A DNA stretch of 6,642 bases, from the NCBI GenBank assembly GCA_934409175.1, contig CAKRVX010000103.1, forward strand, positions 1 to 6,642, read 5' to 3'. The stretch's first letter is position 1. Each line of letters starts with the position of its first letter. The notes beneath the pieces were generated by a model. It made no database searches. It was not told the DNA's origin and saw only the letters and a program-made list of their open reading frames with translations. The DNA is from an uncultured Blautia sp. GTDB lineage: Bacteria; Bacillota; Clostridia; Lachnospirales; Lachnospiraceae. This document shows positions 1 to 5,810 of the stretch, in pieces. The position numbers and the translations under genes were made by a program.

Positions 1-44
1 CCAGAAATAATAAAAGTAGCTGCATAGCTGAAAGGCAAGCAGTA

Positions 45-428
45 TTGGTGTCATGGACGCACCCTGAAAAAAAGGCGCTATCCCGCCAGATTTCAGATGC
101 TCTGGTAACTAAGTTGCCGAGTAGTTCACCGGATAATAAGATGATAAATAAAATCGAAAAATTACTTCAAGAGGCAAGAACACATGTTGCAGTTGAAGTG
201 AATAATACTCTTCTAAGAACATATATGGAAATTGGAAAATTGTTGGTTGAAGATATTAATTTGCATGAAAATGAAGAAAATTATCAAAATAAAACAATTT
301 CTATGCTCTCAAAAGAACTTACCAGAAAATTTGGTAAAGGTTTTTCACGTGCTAATATTTGGAATATGATCACATTTTATAAAGAGTATGGTAGCGTTCA
401 GACATTGTCTGAACGCTTAAGTTTCTGA
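45..428 (+). pseudogene. Truncated DUF1016/YhcG-type protein, N-terminal domain only
   Basis: The segment from the ATG at 141 resembles the N-terminal helical domain of DUF1016 (YhcG-like) proteins, which in full-length form carry a C-terminal PD-(D/E)XK-type nuclease domain and often lie in defence or accessory DNA. Visible family features are a helix with ARTHVAVEVNNT, then YMEIGKLL, LSKELTRKFGKGFS and NIWNMITFYKEY, ending VQTLSERLS. Full-length members usually continue with a Trp-Ser-His motif and reach roughly 330-370 residues; here the frame ends two codons later (TGA 426-428), so the nuclease domain is missing. The frame is open back to the left edge. TTG 45 gives the longest form, but similarity begins near ATG 141 and neither start has a convincing Shine-Dalgarno. 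Positions 141-422 are clearly more AT-rich than their flanks, which suggests transfer. Residues before Met33 are not recognised. The short frame ending at TAG 25-27 could be the tail of another gene, but is too short to name. Confidence 0.72.
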
Positions 429-626
429 ATGGAAATTTGAAAATGGAGTTGCGGGATTTGGATTCCTGGCTCTGGCGGTTATGATTTCCTGACAGCATTG
501 AATATTCCGGGAACATTTTATAAAATGCTGCCGTATATTATTTCCCTGCTTGTACTTGCTGTTTCATCCAGAAAGTCCAGAGCACCGAAAGCAGAGGGAA
601 TTCCTTATGATAAAGGACAGAGATAA
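427..626 (+). pseudogene. Remnant of BMP-type nucleoside/sugar ABC transporter permease, C-terminal end with internal deletion
   Basis: Two pieces of one membrane protein lie in different frames. The first, starting at GAA 427, reads EWKFENGVAGFGFLALAVMI and then meets TGA 490-492. The second, from GAT 483 in another frame, reads DFLTALNIPGTFYKMLPYII, followed by a hydrophobic SLLVLAV stretch and the charged tail KAEGIPYDKGQR ending at TAA 624-626. These resemble the last part of permeases of the YufQ/NupQ class that work with BMP-family lipoproteins in nucleoside uptake. In relatives I remember, the segments are separated by a further 25-30 residues (one membrane helix region), so an internal deletion around 481-488 is inferred. 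The upstream body of the gene is replaced by the DUF1016 fragment. The stop lies 14 bp before the PfkB kinase start, as in an operon, so the kinases downstream were probably co-transcribed with this transporter. Confidence 0.78.
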
Positions 627-640
627 AGGAGAAAAACACG

Positions 641-1561
641 ATGGGAATTGTTGTGATCGGAGATGTATTTATTGATATCAAAGGGTATTCCACATCCCCG
701 TATATTCCGTATGGAAGAAATGCAGGTACGATTGTACAGATTCATGGCGGAGTAGGACGAAATGTGGTGGAAGATATTGCAAATGTGGAACTGGAGCCCA
801 CGTTTGTCAGCCTGGTGGATGACGATGCAATGGGTGAGGATGTGATCCAGAAGCTGAGACGTCATAAAGTAGACACCAGATACATGAAAAAAGTTGAAAA
901 CGGAATGGGAACCTGGCTCGCGGTTTTTGATCATGAAGGCGATGTGGTGGCATCTATCTCCAAAAGACCGGATCATGGACCTATTGAGAGGATTCTGGAT
1001 GAGCATGGAGATGAGATATTTAAAGATGCAGACAGCATTGTGATTGAAATTGATATTGATAAGGAAATCGTAAAAAAGACGTTTTATTATGCTGAAAAAT
1101 ATCATAAAAAAGTTTATGCTATCGTATCCAATATGAGCATTGCCATTGAGAGAAGAGATTTCATACGGAGAACTGCATGTTTTGTATGCAATCAGCAGGA
1201 AGCTGGCATTCTTTTCTCGGAAGATTATGAAAATGTATCTGCGGAGGAATTGGCCGACATTCTGCAGGAACGGATCGCTTCTGCAAAGATTCCTCAGATG
1301 GTAGTGACCATGGGCGGAGACGGTGCTGTTTATGCAGACCAGGAAGGAAACAAAGGTGTTTATCCGGCATTGAAGGTGGATGTGATCGATACCACCGGAG
1401 CAGGAGATGCATTTTTCTCAGGAGTATGCATCGGACTTACATATGGTAAAACTTTACGCGAGGCCTGCGGAATCGGCACCAGACTTGCGTCAACTGTAAT
1501 CTGTACATCAGAAAACATCTGTCCGCGATTTATGCCGGAAGAATTCGGACTTAAGAGGTAG
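641..1561 (+). CDS. PfkB-family carbohydrate/nucleoside kinase
   Basis: This is an intact 306-residue ribokinase-fold kinase that transfers phosphate from ATP to a sugar or nucleoside hydroxyl in the cytoplasm. Visible motifs are the N-terminal strand GIVVIGDVFIDI, the PfkB signature-1 type glycine motif GGVGRNVVEDIA (residues 36-47), the NxxE-type motif NQQE (184-187), VTMGGDGAVY (222-231), and signature 2 DTTGAGDAFFSG (250-261), where Asp256 is the expected catalytic base. Length is normal for the family. The start is fixed by AAAGGAGA at 625-632, 8 bp before the ATG. Its stop codon shares a base with a possible GTG start of the next kinase. The neighbourhood (nucleoside-type ABC permease remnant upstream, uridine-kinase-like gene downstream) suggests a nucleoside such as pseudouridine or a purine nucleoside as substrate; GGVGRN is also reminiscent of pseudouridine kinases. 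The substrate remains an inference. No strong promoter is seen directly upstream, so expression may depend on readthrough from the damaged region. Confidence 0.94.
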   Translation: MGIVVIGDVFIDIKGYSTSPYIPYGRNAGTIVQIHGGVGRNVVEDIANVELEPTFVSLVDDDAMGEDVIQKLRRHKVDTRYMKKVENGMGTWLAVFDHEGDVVASISKRPDHGPIERILDEHGDEIFKDADSIVIEIDIDKEIVKKTFYYAEKYHKKVYAIVSNMSIAIERRDFIRRTACFVCNQQEAGILFSEDYENVSAEELADILQERIASAKIPQMVVTMGGDGAVYADQEGNKGVYPALKVDVIDTTGAGDAFFSGVCIGLTYGKTLREACGIGTRLASTVICTSENICPRFMPEEFGLKR

Positions 1562-1572
1562 TGAAAGAGAAA

Positions 1573-2181
1573 ATGGAAAGTATTATTATCGGGATTGCCG
1601 GAGGATCAGGATCCGGCAAATCCACATTTACGAACAGGATAAAAAAATATTTTGGTGATGATGTGGTAGTAATTTATCATGATAATTATTATCGCAGGCA
1701 GGATGGAATTCCATTTGAAAAACGTGTGAAAGTAAATTATGATCATCCGGATTCGCTGGAAACAGATCTTCTGGTGGAACATCTAAAACAGCTGAAGGCC
1801 GGAAAATCCATTGAATGTCCGGTCTATGATTACAGCCAGCATAACCGTTCTGACAAGGTGCTTCATATTGAGCCAAGGCCTGTGATCCTTGTAGAGGGAA
1901 TCCTGCTTCTGGCAGATCCGAGGATTCGGGAACTTCTGGATATCAAGGTGTACGTAGAAGCAGATGCAGATGAGAGGATTCTGAGACGTATTTCCAGAGA
2001 TGTGGAGGAACGTGGAAGAGATCTGAATGGAATCATCGATCAGTATCTGACGACTGTGAAACCTATGCACTATCTGTATGTGGAACCAACAAGAGCAAAG
2101 GCAGATATTGTGATCAACAGTGGTAAGAATAATGTAGCTTTTGATCTGTTTGTATCAAAGATCCGTCAGCTGCTGGCCTAA
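1573..2181 (+). CDS. udk: Uridine kinase-type P-loop kinase
   Basis: This belongs to the uridine kinase/phosphoribulokinase family, phosphorylating uridine/cytidine (or a related nucleoside) in pyrimidine salvage. Counted from the longer GTG start at 1561, the Walker A motif GGSGSGKST is residues 14-22, followed by HDNYYRRQDG (40-49), NYDHPDSL (59-66), VYDYSQHNR (88-96), the Walker-B-like VILVEGILLL (108-117) and the lid-type RRISRDVEERGRD (142-154). The full length of about 202-206 residues is typical for Udk. Two starts are possible. GTG 1561 overlaps the stop of the PfkB gene by one base, with AAGAGG only 2 bp away. ATG 1573 gives MESIIIGIAGG, which fits the usual family N-terminus; I prefer it, although its Shine-Dalgarno is weak. 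Translational coupling to the PfkB kinase is likely. The 3' end overlaps the convergent LysR gene by 27 bp and I see no terminator hairpin between them. Whether it acts on uridine or another nucleoside cannot be settled by eye. Confidence 0.92.
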   Translation: MESIIIGIAGGSGSGKSTFTNRIKKYFGDDVVVIYHDNYYRRQDGIPFEKRVKVNYDHPDSLETDLLVEHLKQLKAGKSIECPVYDYSQHNRSDKVLHIEPRPVILVEGILLLADPRIRELLDIKVYVEADADERILRRISRDVEERGRDLNGIIDQYLTTVKPMHYLYVEPTRAKADIVINSGKNNVAFDLFVSKIRQLLA

Positions 2182-3021
2182 AAACCAGTGGATCTTTTCC
2201 TGGACATCGGCATATTTCAGATAAATGATATTGAATTCGCGGATCATAGGTTCACCTTTAAGAGTAAAAATTCCAAGCTGTGGATCACTTCTGGCAAGGA
2301 CTTCATATACGAAAGAAATTCCATATCCGGATTTGATCAGATCCAGGATCATTTTGAAGCTGGAGATGCAGATATGACGGTGGAAGCGCAAGAGGGATTC
2401 ATTGTGTTCAAGCAGTTTGTCTTCAAGGATTGCCAGTGTTCCGGAACCTTTTTCGCGATGAATCAAGGTTTCGGACAAAAGTTCTTCTATGGAAACTTCT
2501 TTACCCGCGAAAGGATGATTTTTCGGACATATGCCTACGAAAGGTTCCTTCCGGTACAATTGACTGCCAAATCTGGTTTTGTCGAAAAATCCTTCGATAA
2601 TGGCATAATCCAGTATGTTCTGTTCAAGCAGATGCAGAAGATGTTCTGTGTTATCAACGATTAAAGTAAGATCAGTATCAGGCTGACGGAGAAATTCGTG
2701 GATCTGATCTGTAATGACATAATCTCCAATGGTCTTTGTAGCTCCGATACGGAGCTTGCGAAGGCCATTATTTTTTATCTTTTCACGAATAAAATTTTCT
2801 CTTTGTTGAACTGAACGGAGGTGATCTTCCAACATCTGTGCAGCAGATGTTTTGATCAGCTTTCTGTTTTCATAAATAAAAAGACGGCATCTGTATTCTT
2901 TTTCCAGAAACTGTATGTGCTGTGTGACTGCCGGTTGTGTGATATGAAGCAGTTCGGCTGCCTCACGGTAGTTCATAATGTTACATACCGTCATAAAAGT
3001 TTCAATTCTGTGATCCAGCAT
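2155..3021 (-). CDS. LysR-family transcriptional regulator, probably of the adjacent sulfite reductase-like gene
   Basis: This is an intact 288-residue LTTR. Residues 1-62 form the winged helix-turn-helix, with the diagnostic NYREAAELLHITQPAVTQHI (17-36) and FLEKEYRCRLF (38-48). Residues 63-88 form the linker helix. From about residue 90 (RKLRIGAT) to the end is the periplasmic-binding-like co-inducer domain, including an ICPKNHPFAGKE stretch and ISSFKMILDLIKSGYGISFV typical of the second subdomain. The start has a clear GGAGAAAA site at 3025-3032 read on the minus strand, 3 bp before the A-rich/T-rich leader into ATG 3021. The gene is divergent from the siroheme reductase at 3154, the usual LTTR arrangement, so it probably controls that gene and itself through the 132-bp shared region. 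The effector is unknown; a sulfur metabolite would be a reasonable guess from the neighbour but is only inference. Its 3' end overlaps the last 27 bp of the uridine kinase gene. Confidence 0.95.
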   Translation of the reverse strand: MLDHRIETFMTVCNIMNYREAAELLHITQPAVTQHIQFLEKEYRCRLFIYENRKLIKTSAAQMLEDHLRSVQQRENFIREKIKNNGLRKLRIGATKTIGDYVITDQIHEFLRQPDTDLTLIVDNTEHLLHLLEQNILDYAIIEGFFDKTRFGSQLYRKEPFVGICPKNHPFAGKEVSIEELLSETLIHREKGSGTLAILEDKLLEHNESLLRFHRHICISSFKMILDLIKSGYGISFVYEVLARSDPQLGIFTLKGEPMIREFNIIYLKYADVQEKIHWFLGQQLTDL

Positions 3022-3032
3022 AAATTTTCTCC

Positions 3033-3078
3033 ATAAATATTTATTATTATTTAATAAAAACTAATAAATTGATTTTAT
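3033..3078. promoter_or_regulatory. Candidate LysR operator region in the divergent intergenic DNA
   Basis: Three dyads lie in this AT-rich stretch. ATAAATATTTAT at 3033-3044 is a perfect 12-bp palindrome. TTTATT (3040-3045) and AATAAA (3053-3058) form an inverted repeat with a 7-bp spacer. ATAAA (3064-3068) and TTTAT (3074-3078) form a perfect dyad with a 5-bp spacer that contains T3065-N11-A3077, the classical LTTR box shape. The last dyad covers the -35 box of the plus-strand promoter, where binding would be expected to influence polymerase directly. AT-rich DNA gives such dyads by chance, so only the third, by its position, is persuasive. Confidence 0.5.
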
Positions 3079-3097
3079 CATTCATGAGACCTATAAT
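3069..3097 (+). promoter_or_regulatory. Sigma-A promoter of the siroheme reductase gene
   Basis: TTGATT at 3069-3074 (-35) and a perfect TATAAT at 3092-3097 (-10) are separated by exactly 17 bp. Transcription would begin near 3104, giving a leader of about 50 nt before ATG 3154 with the GAAAGGGA Shine-Dalgarno at 3138-3145. The imperfect -35 overlapped by a T-N11-A dyad is what an activator-dependent LTTR promoter would look like. Confidence 0.7.
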
Positions 3098-3153
3098 CAA
3101 TAAGAAATGGATGAAAACAGTAATATTATATAAAACTGAAAGGGAAAAAGTAT

Positions 3154-4065
3154 ATGAATCAGAAAAATGAAACAGGCAGCAGAATGCTGAGTCAGGAAGA
3201 GATCAAACGTGTGAAAGGTCTGGGATGTCTGAAGGATAAACGATATGAGGACATTTTTAACGTTCGTGTAATTACGAGAAATGGACGAATTACCACTGCA
3301 GAACACCGTACCATCGCGGAAGCTGCCGAGAAATTCGGAAATGGTGAAATAACCATGACTACTCGTTTGAGTATGGAGATTCAGGGTGTACCTTATGATC
3401 AGCTGGAGGGAGCGATGGAATTTCTTGGAGAACATGGTCTGATGACAGGGGGAACCGGAAACCTGGTAAGACCTGTGGTTTCCTGCAAGGGAACTACATG
3501 CCAGTATGGATTGATCGACACATTTGCACTTAGTGAGAAGATTCATGAGCGTTTTTACGTGGGCTATCACAACGTGGTTCTTCCGCATAAATTCAAGATC
3601 GCAGTGGGAGGATGTCCAAATAACTGTGTAAAACCGAATCTGAATGATCTGGGAATCATCGGGCAGAGAATCCCCAAGCCGGATGTTTCACTGTGCCGTG
3701 GCTGTAAAAAATGTCAGATTGAAAAGAACTGTCCGGTGAAAGTACCAAAGCTGGTGGATGGAAAAATATATATTGATCCTGACAAATGCAACCATTGCGG
3801 AAGGTGCAAAGGAAAATGTCCATTCGGTGCAGTTACGGAATATCAGAATGGATATAAGATCTATATTGGTGGACGCTGGGGTAAGAGAATTGCAATGGGA
3901 CATACTCTTACCAGAATCTTCACAGAGGAAGAAGAGGTAATGAAAGTAGTTGAAAAAGCAATTCTTCTGTTTAAAAATGAAGGAATCCAGGGAGAACGTT
4001 TCGCAGATACTGTAAACCGCCTTGGTTTTGAATATGTAAATGAAAAACTGATCAGTGAGATTTAA
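3154..4065 (+). CDS. Siroheme nitrite/sulfite reductase-like protein with 2[4Fe-4S] ferredoxin domain
   Basis: This is an intact 303-residue cytoplasmic redox enzyme. Residues ~30-100 form the half-domain that precedes the haem site (ferredoxin-like, with ITMTTRLSMEIQGVP at 66-80). The siroheme-[4Fe-4S] ligands are Cys111/Cys116 (CKGTTC) and Cys154/Cys158 (GGCPNNC). A ferredoxin insert follows with Cys181, 184, 187 and 193 as one cluster and Cys212, 215, 218 and 222 (CNHCGRCKGKCP) as the second. This layout matches small anaerobic sulfite reductases of the AsrC/Dsr-like type, which reduce sulfite to sulfide with six electrons. Assimilatory sulfite use, nitrite reduction or another siroheme role cannot be separated by eye. 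The first cysteine pair is spaced C-x4-C, one residue shorter than the textbook C-x5-C. No AsrA/AsrB partner is adjacent, so electrons may come from free ferredoxin through the built-in clusters. The start has GAAAGGGA 8 bp upstream. It is regulated probably by the divergent LysR protein. A hairpin starts 4 bp after the stop. Confidence 0.93.
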   Translation: MNQKNETGSRMLSQEEIKRVKGLGCLKDKRYEDIFNVRVITRNGRITTAEHRTIAEAAEKFGNGEITMTTRLSMEIQGVPYDQLEGAMEFLGEHGLMTGGTGNLVRPVVSCKGTTCQYGLIDTFALSEKIHERFYVGYHNVVLPHKFKIAVGGCPNNCVKPNLNDLGIIGQRIPKPDVSLCRGCKKCQIEKNCPVKVPKLVDGKIYIDPDKCNHCGRCKGKCPFGAVTEYQNGYKIYIGGRWGKRIAMGHTLTRIFTEEEEVMKVVEKAILLFKNEGIQGERFADTVNRLGFEYVNEKLISEI

Positions 4066-4068
4066 ATA

Positions 4069-4119
4069 AAACACACCCGGCTCTGACTGTGAACAACTGT
4101 GTCCAGAGCGGGTGTGTTT
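4069..4119 (-). terminator. Rho-independent terminator of the ROK gene, possibly bidirectional
   Basis: Arms 4069-4085 and 4104-4119 pair over 16 bp with one bulged G and enclose an 18-nt loop. Read on the minus strand the stem ends in GTGTGTTT and runs into TATTTAAA, a good U-tract, and it begins just 4 nt after the restored stop of the ROK reading frame (TAG at 4125-4123). On the plus strand it directly follows the siroheme reductase stop but has only TTT after the stem, so termination there is probably weaker. The minus-strand U-tract overlaps the reductase stop codon. Confidence 0.8.
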
Positions 4120-4122
4120 GGA

Positions 4123-4978
4123 CTATACAGATTGAATAAACTCATCTACATAGAACAGTGCAGCGCCGATGGCAGGTGTGTACTGTCCGTTTGTCCCCAC
4201 AAGAATATGCTCTTTATTTATGGGAAAAGGAGTGGAGGCATTGATATGATCCATAGGTATTCGATATCCTCATCAGTGAAATAAGGTGCCAGATATCCAC
4301 TGATAATGATCGGTGCATCAATGACAAGATTCAAATTTTTCATGGCAAAAGCCAGATGATTCAGATAATCTTTCCAGACTTGTGCAAGCTGGAAAGATTT
4401 TTTTTCTCTTAAAAGAGGGAAAAATTCTTTGACAGTCATACCTGCAGACTGTTCCAGGGAATTTGCGGAGCAATAGGTTTCCAGACAGCCGCGGCTTCCG
4501 CAGTAACAAAGAGGCCCATCCGGATTGATGCACATATGTTCAATAGTTCCGCTGTGCATGAAACTTCCCTGGTGAATCTGGTGATTGGTTATGATGGCAC
4601 CGCCAAGATTTCTATTCAGCAGGAAAATTACTGCACTGTCAAGCTCAGGATGTTTCCATAATTCCAGGAAAGCAGCAGATTTTGAGTCATGTTCAAGATG
4701 ACAGGGATAGTAAAGATAGTGGGAGAACTCATCCAGTTTCATTCTGGCATTGTTCATAATATCTCCGTATACAGGATCTTTTCTTTTTCATACTGACTGG
4801 ATTCGATAAATTCCTTAACTTTGTCTGTGACCTGCTGACAGTAGGCTGCTGTATTGGAATAGGGAAGAGGAATCGTCTCTGTGTAAAATGCATTTCCGTA
4901 AAGATCTACGGCGGTGATGTGAAACATCTTTTTTAAAATACCAACACCAATGGAAATTCGAAGGTCAGGTACAATCTG
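4123..4978 (-). pseudogene. Degenerate ROK-family regulator/sugar kinase, three disjoint frames
   Basis: Three consecutive pieces of one ROK protein are visible on the minus strand. Piece 1 (4978 to about 4775) reads IVPDLRISIGVGILKKMF, then ITAVDLYGNAFY, and runs to a stop at 4756-4754. Piece 2, in a new frame from about 4775, contains VYGDIMNNARMKLDEF, the LLNRNLGGAIITN stretch and the zinc-binding ROK signature CINPDGPLCYCGSRGCLE, then IISGYLAPYFTDEDIEYL. After a frame change at 4251-4257, piece 3 reads HINASTPFPINKEHILVGTN, then a QYTPAIGAALFYVDEFIQSV tail, ending at TAG 4125-4123. The first lesion removes roughly 20-25 residues (the catalytic-loop region before NNARM); the second fits loss of a single base. 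The N-terminal winged helix expected in ROK repressors is absent because the sequence switches to a dehydrogenase fragment at about 4975. A peptide from ATG 4757 (179 aa) is open but lacks both ends. The terminator beyond the old stop is still intact, suggesting recent decay. Confidence 0.85.
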
Positions 4979-5213
4979 GCAGGCAAATATCCGATTGCCC
5001 TGGTATCTATGGACAATTGTTCACAGAACGGTGCAAAACTTCGTGAATCTGTACTGACTATGACAAAAGAATGGCAGAAAGCCGAATTTGTGGAGGAAGG
5101 ATTTGTAAATTATGTAAGTGATGAAAAGGTAGTTGCTTTCCCATGGACCATGATCGATAAGATCACACCTCGTCCAAGCGAACAGATCGCAGAAGACCTT
5201 GAGAATCTTGGTG
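4973..5213 (+). pseudogene. Internal fragment of mannitol/hexuronate (fructuronate or tagaturonate) dehydrogenase
   Basis: From AAT 4973 the frame reads LAGKYPIALVSMDNCSQNGA, then LTMTKEWQKAEFVEE, followed by EKVVAFPWTMIDKITPRPSE, and leaves the family at ENLGV near 5213. VSMDNCxxNG and FPxTMIDKITP are typical of the NAD-binding half of the polyol/hexuronate dehydrogenase family (mannitol dehydrogenase, UxuB, UxaB; normally about 480-540 residues). Only about 80 residues survive: no Rossmann start and no catalytic C-terminal helical domain. It continues in the same frame into a GntP-permease fragment, so an ORF (ATG 5009 to 5389) exists, but it begins inside the domain and has no Shine-Dalgarno. 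Together with the ROK gene and GntP it points to a former hexuronate/gluconate catabolic locus. The exact substrate of the parent enzyme cannot be told. Confidence 0.78.
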
Positions 5214-5356
5214 TGGTAATTCTGATTCCGCTGGCATTCGGACTTGCCAAGAAAACAAAGAAATCTACTTTATATTATGTAATTCCATTGCTGGCAGGTC
5301 TTGCGACAGGATTTGCTTTTATCCCTCCGTCAGCCGGATCTGTACTGGTTGCAAAT
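5213..5356 (+). pseudogene. Internal fragment of GntP-family gluconate permease
   Basis: About 48 residues, VVILIPLAFGLAKKTKKSTL through YYVIPLLAGLATGFAFIPPS to AGSVLVAN, match a well-known internal segment of gluconate:H+ symporters of the GntP/GntT family, where GLAKKTKKST and FIPPSAGSVLVAN (usually followed by LLGVDLG) are strongly conserved. Full members have about 440-450 residues and 12-14 helices; neither end is present. The left junction is in frame with the dehydrogenase fragment. At the right edge the family sequence stops after Asn and the DNA passes into an AGCS symporter in a different frame, so this ORF ends at TAG 5387-5389 with unrelated residues. Confidence 0.75.
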
Positions 5357-5810
5357 TGGAGTGTTTGTGGACACCATTGTAATCTGTAGCTGTACAGCTA
5401 TGATCATGCTTCTGGCACCGGAAGAGCTCACAGCAGGTTTATCAGGTATGAATCTTCTACAGACAGCTATGAATTATCATCTGGGAAATTTCGGTGTGAT
5501 CTTTATTGCAGTCACGTTGTTTATGTTCAGTTTTTCTACCTTTCTGGGAATTTTGTTTTATGCCAGAAGCAACGTGGCATATCTGTTCGGAGATAAATGG
5601 TGTTGGCAGACTGCGTATAAGATCCTGGCACTGGTCATGCTGTTTATCGGTGAGATTGCTGCATATACTTTTGTATGGGATCTGGGAGATGTGGGAATTG
5701 GTCTGATGACCATCTTTAATATTATTGTTCTATACCCTCTTTCCGGACAGGCGTTGAACGAACTGAAAGAATATGAGGCAGAAAAGAAAAATAAAAAAGA
5801 TAAAAATTGA
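5357..5810 (+). pseudogene. C-terminal third of an AGCS-family sodium:alanine/glycine symporter
   Basis: From about 5357 the frame reads GVFVDTIVICSCTAMIMLLA, then FGVIFIAVTLFMFSFSTFLG with ILFYARSNVAYLFG, and ends in a charged, lysine-rich tail at TGA 5808-5810. Four hydrophobic segments are visible. The CSCTAMIMLL and FSxSTxLG..Y motifs and the following helices match the C-terminal end of AGCS (AlsT/DagA-type) sodium-coupled amino-acid symporters, normally 440-480 residues; only about 150 remain. The frame opens at ATG 5301, but residues from there to about 5356 are GntP DNA read out of frame, so this is not a native start. The codon at the old stop overlaps the -35 box of the hisC promoter, which fits this gene having been the natural upstream neighbour of hisC. 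Confidence 0.83.

Noticed and set aside
45..428. A functional DUF1016 defence protein or antitoxin-like small protein
   Set aside because: The nuclease half is missing, the frame ends right at a junction with unrelated coding DNA, and no good ribosome binding site is present.
498..524. TTGAAT and TATAAA as a possible promoter for the kinase genes
   Set aside because: The spacer is only 15 bp and the words fall in conserved permease codons, so I cannot support it; transcript mapping would decide.
605..1105. 166-residue minus-strand frame opposite the PfkB kinase gene
   Set aside because: It lies wholly opposite a well-supported gene, shows no recognisable family or Shine-Dalgarno, and its sequence is the complement of conserved kinase codons.
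2188..2664. 158-residue plus-strand frame opposite the LysR gene
   Set aside because: It is a shadow of the LysR co-inducer domain on the other strand; no family recognised.
3097..3588. 163-residue minus-strand frame across the reductase promoter and 5' half
   Set aside because: It is antisense to the siroheme domain and covers the promoter; rich in Ser/Cys/His from the complementary strand and without a family match.
4099..4284. 61-residue plus-strand frame after the reductase
   Set aside because: It is the complement of the ROK C-terminal piece and starts inside the terminator stem.
5009..5389. A novel small membrane protein made of soluble and transmembrane halves
   Set aside because: Both halves match internal pieces of large unrelated families, the start lies inside a Rossmann domain without a ribosome binding site, and the end is out-of-frame symporter DNA.
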